Part shown: positions 6,737 to 8,152 of the stretch, piece by piece
How the letters are laid out: the number at the start of each line of letters is the position of its first letter
Position numbering within the stretch: position 1 is the first letter of the stretch
Source: Spirochaetia bacterium
GTDB lineage: Bacteria; Spirochaetota; Spirochaetia; Treponematales; Breznakiellaceae
Assembly (NCBI GenBank): GCA_025997615.1
Contig: BNUV01000106.1
Coordinates: 1 to 8,152, forward strand
DNA length: 8,152 nt
Direction: 5' to 3'
Position numbers and translations under genes: made by a program
Notes under the pieces: generated by a model
Told to the model about the DNA's origin: nothing
The model's input: only the letters and a program-made list of their open reading frames with translations
The model's database searches: none

Positions 6737-6780
6737 GAAAAATTTAAAAAAAATTTGCCAGAAATATTTTAAACGCTACT

Positions 6781-8152
6781 TCAACCCTTACCCTTCACAT
6801 ACTCACAAATGGCATTGGCGGTGTTTTCCGCGCCTCTTGAACTGTCGACGCACAATTCGTAGTGGCGGGAATCGCCCCAAACATTGCCGGATATGTGTTT
6901 GTAGTAGGCGGCGCGGGCGGCGTTTTGTGCATGGGTCTGTTTCCGGCTCTCGTCTTCAGTAACACCGTAAACATTCATCACCTTTTTAATGCGGTATTCT
7001 TCCGGCGCGTGAATGAACACACGAACCAGATTTTCATTGCCCTTTAACACATAATCGGCGGCGCGGCCTACAATCACACAGGATCCCACATCGGCAATTT
7101 TCCTGATTGTTTTTTCCTGCGCGATAATCGCCTGCCTGACGACATCGGTATCCAAATACATATCGCGGATAAGGGCAGGAGAAGCGGAGTTGATATGGGA
7201 AATAAACTCCGCCGCCAGGCCGCTCTCCTCTCCCGCGAGAAAAGTCATTTCCTTATAATAACAGGGAATTCCCAGCTTTTCGGCGACCAGTTGGCCGACA
7301 AGGCGGCCGTCTGAACCGTGTTCGCGGGCAATGGTGATAACAACACCCGGATGGGATGGACGCAGGTAAACTTGAGTTTTAATTTCCGCGTTTTCGATTT
7401 CCTTTAGTTTCCCCATTTGCGCCCTGCCTAAGCCCTTCCACACGCGCATTACTACAATAACCGTAATGATCATGGCTAAAATATCCGCGTGGGGCGCGGC
7501 CCAAAAAATTCCTGTAACGCCAAAATACGCAGGAAGCGCAAAGGTGAATATGATAAGAAATACAACATCCCGAATCATGGAAAGCGGGATTGCCGCGCCT
7601 GCCTTGCCGATTGATTGCAGAAAAATAGCGCAGGCTTTTTGGACGCAGGTAAAGACAATAAGAGACAGGTAGATACGCACACACCGGACTGCAAAATTTG
7701 TGTAAAGTTCACCGTCACTTCCAAAAAGCGCAACACAGGCGCCGGGGAATAGCTCAAATATAATTGTCGCTATCGCGCTTGTGGTTATTGTCCAAAACAT
7801 CACGTATTTAAACGCATCGCGCACACGGTCATAGTGTTTCGCGCCATAGTTAAAACCAATCACCGGCTGCGCTCCCGCCGCAATGCCGATTGCGATGTTA
7901 AGAATGATCTGAAACAGTTTCATAATAACGACAAACGCCGCCAGTGGAATATCTGCGCCGTATTCGGATATCGCACCGTAAGACACGAGGAGTTTGTTGT
8001 TTACCACGGTAACAATGACAATGGCAATCTGGGTAAGAAAACTTGATCCGCCCAGGGGCAGAACGCGGGATACCGCTTTCAAACTGGGAATAAAATCGGC
8101 GGCGCGCAGGCGGAACATTTTGCTTTTTGCGAGGTAAACCGCACATATCACA
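6781..8152 (-). CDS. MATE-type transporter fused to a cytidylate-kinase-like domain (N-terminus beyond window)
   Basis: Open to the right edge, so this is the last 456 or so residues of a longer protein; GTG at 8151 is an internal valine codon by context, not a start. Residues 1-240 of the visible part have about six hydrophobic segments (near 40-52, 69-97, 117-140, 160-180, 187-210, 213-235) and the MATE second-lobe motif AAGAQPVIGFNYGAKHYDRV. This is half of a twelve-helix cation-coupled exporter. After a charged linker (about 240-268), residues 270-456 match the cytidylate-kinase-like family (PF13189 type): VITIAREHGSDGR as a P-loop region, LAEKLG-like helix, CVIVGRAADYVL, VRVFIHAPEEYRIKK, and WGDSRHYELCVDSS. 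The frame runs continuously through both domains. Substrate and the kinase domain's role are unknown. The stop is at 6781-6783; no convincing hairpin terminator follows. Confidence 0.9.
   Translation of the reverse strand, partial: VICAVYLAKSKMFRLRAADFIPSLKAVSRVLPLGGSSFLTQIAIVIVTVVNNKLLVSYGAISEYGADIPLAAFVVIMKLFQIILNIAIGIAAGAQPVIGFNYGAKHYDRVRDAFKYVMFWTITTSAIATIIFELFPGACVALFGSDGELYTNFAVRCVRIYLSLIVFTCVQKACAIFLQSIGKAGAAIPLSMIRDVVFLIIFTFALPAYFGVTGIFWAAPHADILAMIITVIVVMRVWKGLGRAQMGKLKEIENAEIKTQVYLRPSHPGVVITIAREHGSDGRLVGQLVAEKLGIPCYYKEMTFLAGEESGLAAEFISHINSASPALIRDMYLDTDVVRQAIIAQEKTIRKIADVGSCVIVGRAADYVLKGNENLVRVFIHAPEEYRIKKVMNVYGVTEDESRKQTHAQNAARAAYYKHISGNVWGDSRHYELCVDSSRGAENTANAICEYVKGKG

Noticed and set aside
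6737..6780. T-rich tract after the MATE-fusion stop as an intrinsic terminator
   Set aside because: There is a run of eight T on the minus strand but only a weak AT-only pairing before it, with no stable GC-containing stem.
8149..8151. GTG at the right edge as the true start of the transporter gene
   Set aside because: Starting here would leave only half of the MATE fold, and the reading frame is still open at the window edge.

Overview
The window reads like chromosomal sequence from a spirochaete, most plausibly a Treponema of moderate GC content such as the gut treponemes. That placement is inferred from gene style: a DUF5018-type repeat lipoprotein, a MalT-like LuxR regulator with a short N-terminus, a divergent RpoN next to a short HPF, and clean TTGACA/TATAAT promoters. 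No marker gene such as rRNA is present to prove it. Five of the six genes lie on the minus strand and one small regulator lies on the plus strand.

Region 1-1739 (minus): the N-terminal 579 codons of a modular lipoprotein that runs off the left edge. It has a lipobox signal peptide, a DUF5018-like domain, three tandem modules of about 100 residues and at least one and a half modules of 88 residues. Region 1740-1905 is a divergent promoter region: a TTGACA-18-TATAAT promoter drives the lipoprotein, and a weaker plus-strand promoter appears to share its -35 bases. Region 1906-2244 (plus) encodes a small XRE-type DNA-binding protein that converges on the next operon.

Region 2281-3947 (minus): rpoN (sigma-54) followed after 20 bases by hpf (ribosome hibernation factor). 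They are likely one operon from a sigma-70-type promoter at about 3984-4011. Its apparent intrinsic terminator lies inside the 3' end of the convergent xre coding sequence. Region 4039-6564 (minus): a large LAL/MalT-like ATP-dependent LuxR regulator. It has a consensus promoter (TTGACA-17-TATAAT) about 140 bases upstream, overlapped by an inverted repeat, and an uncertain start codon.

Region 6781-8152 (minus): the C-terminal part of a gene entering from the right edge. It encodes the second half of a MATE-type transporter fused to a cytidylate-kinase-like domain. This fusion is the most unusual object here. Otherwise the window combines global regulators (RpoN, HPF, a LuxR-type sensor regulator) with an envelope lipoprotein. 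I found no RNA genes, CRISPR array, insertion sequence, or recognisable defence or biosynthetic system.
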